Of a stretch of DNA of 7,093 bases, positions 4,836 through 7,093 are shown piece after piece. Where the stretch lies: NCBI GenBank assembly GCA_003648675.1, contig QMPS01000038.1, positions 1 through 7,093 on the forward strand, in the 5' to 3' direction. The translations under genes and the position numbers were made by a program. Every line of letters starts with the position of its first letter. The stretch's first letter is position 1. The notes below the pieces were generated by a model, which had not been told where the DNA came from, ran no database searches, and worked only from the letters and a program-made list of their open reading frames with translations. This DNA comes from Aquificota bacterium (GTDB taxonomy: Bacteria; Thermosulfidibacterota; Thermosulfidibacteria; Thermosulfidibacterales; B14-G1).

Positions 4836-6047
4836 ATGAAGGTCCCGTGGGCGCCTTTGGATGAGAGGTTGGAAGTCTTGGCAGACATGGGCAGAAGAAT
4901 AGAGGCCCGTCGGGAGGACTTTCTGGAGGCCTTAGCTCTGGACATAGGCCAGGCAGTGAAGGTGACAAGTGAGGAAATACGTCTCACCGTGGAGCACCTT
5001 TCCACCATGGAGGAAGAGGCCTCTTTGTTGGAAGGCAGGGAGCCCTACGGCCTTGTGGGGGCTATCTTTCCCTATGATGGTCCTACAGTCATGTTTGCCC
5101 GGTGGGGAGGGGCGGCCCTTTTGGGGGGTAACAGGCTCCGTTTCAGCCTTTCTTCCCTTACTCCCAGGGTAGCCCAGCTTATGGAGGAGGTCTGCCAGCC
5201 CTGGAAGGATGTGGTGGAGGTGGTGATTGGAAAAGATAACAGGGAGTTCGGCTGGGATTGTGTCGAAGATCCGGATGTGAGGGTCTTTTTCGTATCTGGC
5301 TCTAGAGAGGTGGGTAGGGTTTATGCCCAGGCTATAGATGAGTTCGATAAGGTGATCTTCGCAGGGCCTGGAGGGATGCCTCCTGTTCTGGTTTTCTCTG
5401 GGGCTTCAGTGGAAAGGGCAGCTGTCTTTGCTGCCAGGAGAGCTTTTCTCAATGGAGGGCAGTATTGCACCACCATTAAGAGAGCCTTGGTTCATAAAGA
5501 TCTCCTGGATCCCTTTGTGGAGGCGCTGTTGGAGGAAGTGGACAAGATCAAAGTGGGGGATCCTATGGATCCCCAGGTGGACTATGGACCCATCAAAGCC
5601 GAGAGGACCAGGGTTCTTTTCGAGAGGGGGCTGGAGTGGGTGAAGGGGACCCTGATCCGGGGTGGTCCTCCAGAGGGTGAGTGGATCTTTCCCACGGTAG
5701 TTTTGGCCAGGGAGATCCCCGACATCGAAGTCTTCGGCCCTTTCCTTGCTGTGAAGGCCATGGGATCGGACCGGGCCATAGTAGAGGAGGCCGTGAGGAC
5801 TGGGTATCCCCTCATCGCCTACGCCTTTGGTCAGCCTCCTTTGGGTTCCAAGGGAAGGCTGGAAGCTCTATATGGCCGGGTCTATTGGGATCCAGAGTTT
5901 CTCTACCTTTCTCCCCGGGACCCCTTTGGGGGTAGGAGAGACAGTGGATGGGTTCTGGAGAAGAGGGGTGCCATGATCATCAGAAAGGGTGGCCCTATAG
6001 TCTATGTGGAGGAGCTGACAAGGCCTGTCTCAGGGTCTTCTGGATAA
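4836..6047 (+). CDS. Aldehyde-dehydrogenase-superfamily protein with degenerate active site
   Basis: This 403-aa protein is shorter than typical ALDHs (about 450-500 aa), mostly at the N-terminus; the strong Shine-Dalgarno supports the start. ALDH landmarks are present. VGAIFPYDGP at 74-83 replaces the usual PWNxP, and FFVSGSREVGR (151-161) is the dinucleotide-fold GS motif. NGGQYCTT (206-213) holds the nucleophilic Cys211. VGDPMDPQVDYGPI lies downstream, EVFGPF retains the Glu-x-Phe-Gly-Pro motif, and PFGGRRDSG lies near the end. Other canonical residues are changed. The general-base Glu (ELGG motif, 34 residues before Cys) is Gly177, and the oxyanion-hole Asn is Asp81. The Lys and Glu of the KPSE motif that bind NAD(P) ribose are Ser104 and Ser107. 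Loss of the general base is known in CoA-acylating members and acyl-phosphate/acyl-CoA reductases, so simple aldehyde-to-acid oxidation is doubtful. The substrate is unknown. Confidence 0.85.
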   Translation: MKVPWAPLDERLEVLADMGRRIEARREDFLEALALDIGQAVKVTSEEIRLTVEHLSTMEEEASLLEGREPYGLVGAIFPYDGPTVMFARWGGAALLGGNRLRFSLSSLTPRVAQLMEEVCQPWKDVVEVVIGKDNREFGWDCVEDPDVRVFFVSGSREVGRVYAQAIDEFDKVIFAGPGGMPPVLVFSGASVERAAVFAARRAFLNGGQYCTTIKRALVHKDLLDPFVEALLEEVDKIKVGDPMDPQVDYGPIKAERTRVLFERGLEWVKGTLIRGGPPEGEWIFPTVVLAREIPDIEVFGPFLAVKAMGSDRAIVEEAVRTGYPLIAYAFGQPPLGSKGRLEALYGRVYWDPEFLYLSPRDPFGGRRDSGWVLEKRGAMIIRKGGPIVYVEELTRPVSGSSG

Positions 6048-6079
6048 TGCTACCCGGGGCGGTTTTCTATTTTTATCTT

Positions 6080-6086
6080 GGGGTGA
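6080..6086 (+). promoter_or_regulatory. GGGGTGA Shine-Dalgarno-like site before TTG 6090
   Basis: GGGGTGA matches the 3' part of the AGGAGGTGA anti-SD complement and lies 3 nt before TTG 6090. Its 3' end overlaps the in-frame stop at 6084-6086, so TTG 6090 is the only start that includes the whole cytoplasmic N-terminus; TTG 6117 is the alternative. Confidence 0.4.
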
Positions 6087-6089
6087 GTC

Positions 6090-7093
6090 TTGGAGGCTGT
6101 AGCTGAGCACAGGGGATTGGCTTACCATTGGCTGGTGGCGACGGTGGCGGTTCCGTCCCTTTTGATGGTGATCCTGGACACCACAGTGGTGGATGTCATC
6201 ATCCCCCACATGATGGCTGCTCTCAACGCCGATTTCTATGATGTCCAATGGGTGGTCATCTCCTACATGGTGGCGGCTGCTGTTTCCATGCCCATGTTCA
6301 AGCGTCTCTCGGAGAGAATGGGCTATAAGAATCTCTTTCTCCTGGGGTTGGCCCTTTTTACGTCTATGAGCGCCTTTTGTGGTCAGGCTAGAACCATGGA
6401 AGAGATGATTTTGGGGCGGGTGCTCCAGGGTGTGGGAGAGGGGTTGGTAATTCCTACGGTCACCTCTCTCATCTTCACCGCCTTTCCCCCCCAGCAGAGA
6501 GGATTGGCCATGGGTCTCATCGGTCTTGGGGCCACCATGGGCCCTGCTTTAGGGCCTACCCTGGGTGGGTATATGACCCAGCATTTTAGCTGGAGATGGG
6601 CCTTCTACATCAACCTACCCATAGGTATCACCCTCTGGTATGGTGCTTATTTAGTTCTTCGGTCTGGGGAGGGTAAATCCAGGCCGGTGCCTCCCGACAT
6701 TCTGGGTTTTCTCCTTTCTACAGTCTTCATCTCCTCTTTGCTCATCGCTCTGTCCAAAGGTCAGGAAAAGGGATGGCTGGCTTCGGATTACATTCTCACC
6801 CTCTTCATTGTGGCTGCCATCACCTTTCCTCTCTTTATTTGGTGGGAGCTGAAGCAGGAACACCCTTTCTTGGACCTTTCCATCTTCGGTGTCCGGGATT
6901 TCTCTCTCACCATGCTTATACGACTGGTCTTTGGGGGGGGCATCTATGGGTCTTTCTATCTTATACCCATCTACCTGGAGAAGTTCAGGATGTATCCCAC
7001 CTTTCTTTCAGGGCTTCTTCTGTTGCCGGGGGCCCTCGTCAATGGCGCCGTTGGGGTAATGGCGGGGCGACTGACGGATCGGCTGGGGGGAAA
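6090..7093 (+). CDS. DHA2-family MFS multidrug efflux transporter (14 TM, N-terminal part)
   Basis: The frame is open from TTG 6090 to the right edge (334 codons), so the protein is cut. The predicted role is proton-coupled export of drugs or other small amphipathic molecules across the inner membrane (EmrB/QacA-like). TM1 ends in the DHA2-type motif [11 protein letters not shown] (29-39). The TM2-TM3 loop has a motif-A-like [10 protein letters not shown] (71-80), and [10 protein letters not shown] (109-118) is TM4 motif B with Arg110. Motif C is [14 protein letters not shown] (147-160), followed by [12 protein letters not shown] (168-179), which is typical of DHA2. A second motif-A-like [10 protein letters not shown] is at the cut end. 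Departures from consensus are Lys71 for the first Gly of motif A, Asp35 for the common Asn in VNVALP, and Glu117 for Gly. It lies 42 nt after the ALDH-like gene with no terminator seen. A periplasmic EmrA-type partner could lie downstream. Confidence 0.9.
   Translation, partial: MEAVAEHRGLAYHWLVATVAVPSLLMVILDTTVVDVIIPHMMAALNADFYDVQWVVISYMVAAAVSMPMFKRLSERMGYKNLFLLGLALFTSMSAFCGQARTMEEMILGRVLQGVGEGLVIPTVTSLIFTAFPPQQRGLAMGLIGLGATMGPALGPTLGGYMTQHFSWRWAFYINLPIGITLWYGAYLVLRSGEGKSRPVPPDILGFLLSTVFISSLLIALSKGQEKGWLASDYILTLFIVAAITFPLFIWWELKQEHPFLDLSIFGVRDFSLTMLIRLVFGGGIYGSFYLIPIYLEKFRMYPTFLSGLLLLPGALVNGAVGVMAGRLTDRLGG

Noticed and set aside
6048..6089. Terminator or promoter between the ALDH-like gene and the exporter
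   Set aside because: The 42 nt contain a CCCGGGG stretch and a T-rich run but no loop-forming stem and no paired -35/-10 boxes; read-through is more likely.

Overview
The window looks like chromosomal DNA from a thermophilic, diderm (outer-membrane) bacterium. The evidence is a compact gene layout with overlaps, frequent GTG and TTG starts, heavy use of AGG/AGA for arginine, a purine-rich and especially G-rich coding strand, a family-4 [4Fe-4S] uracil-DNA glycosylase, and an RlpA lipoprotein with a SPOR domain (which implies a Gram-negative envelope). I cannot name the lineage from the sequence alone. No tRNA, rRNA, CRISPR array, insertion sequence, phage gene or attachment site was seen.

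Region A (1-3902, + strand) is a tightly packed run of seven genes that is probably one transcription unit. In order: the 3' end of a probable rsmI (16S rRNA 2'-O-ribose methyltransferase); an unrecognised 97-aa charged and aromatic protein; a Mut7-C PIN-like RNase-domain protein with a zinc ribbon; folE2 (GTP cyclohydrolase I, type IB); rlpA (lytic-transglycosylase-type lipoprotein with SPOR domain); an oligopeptide/dipeptide ABC ATPase of the OppF/DppF type without any visible permease; and a uracil-DNA glycosylase family 4 protein. Neighbours overlap by 20, 31 and 1 nt at three junctions. Three starts are GTG or TTG codons chosen on Shine-Dalgarno position and protein alignment. The functions are mixed housekeeping (RNA, pterin, envelope, transport, DNA repair), so co-transcription probably reflects compaction rather than one pathway.

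Region B (3905-6047) holds two divergent genes around a 151-bp intergenic region: a crotonase-fold protein on the - strand and an aldehyde-dehydrogenase-fold protein on the + strand. The crotonase converges on the glycosylase gene with only 2 nt between stop codons, and a small imperfect hairpin lies at that junction. Both Region B proteins keep the fold signatures but lack canonical catalytic residues. The crotonase has Met and Leu where enoyl-CoA hydratases have two catalytic Glu, but carries a Glu where Delta3,Delta2-enoyl-CoA isomerases have their catalytic acid. The ALDH-like protein keeps the nucleophilic Cys but has lost the general-base Glu, the oxyanion-hole Asn and the Lys/Glu pair that binds NAD(P). 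This divergent pair is the most promising material for a new activity.

Region C (6090-7093) is the 5' part of a DHA2-type (14-TM) major-facilitator drug/H+ antiporter that runs off the window; it follows the ALDH-like gene by 42 nt and may be co-transcribed with it.
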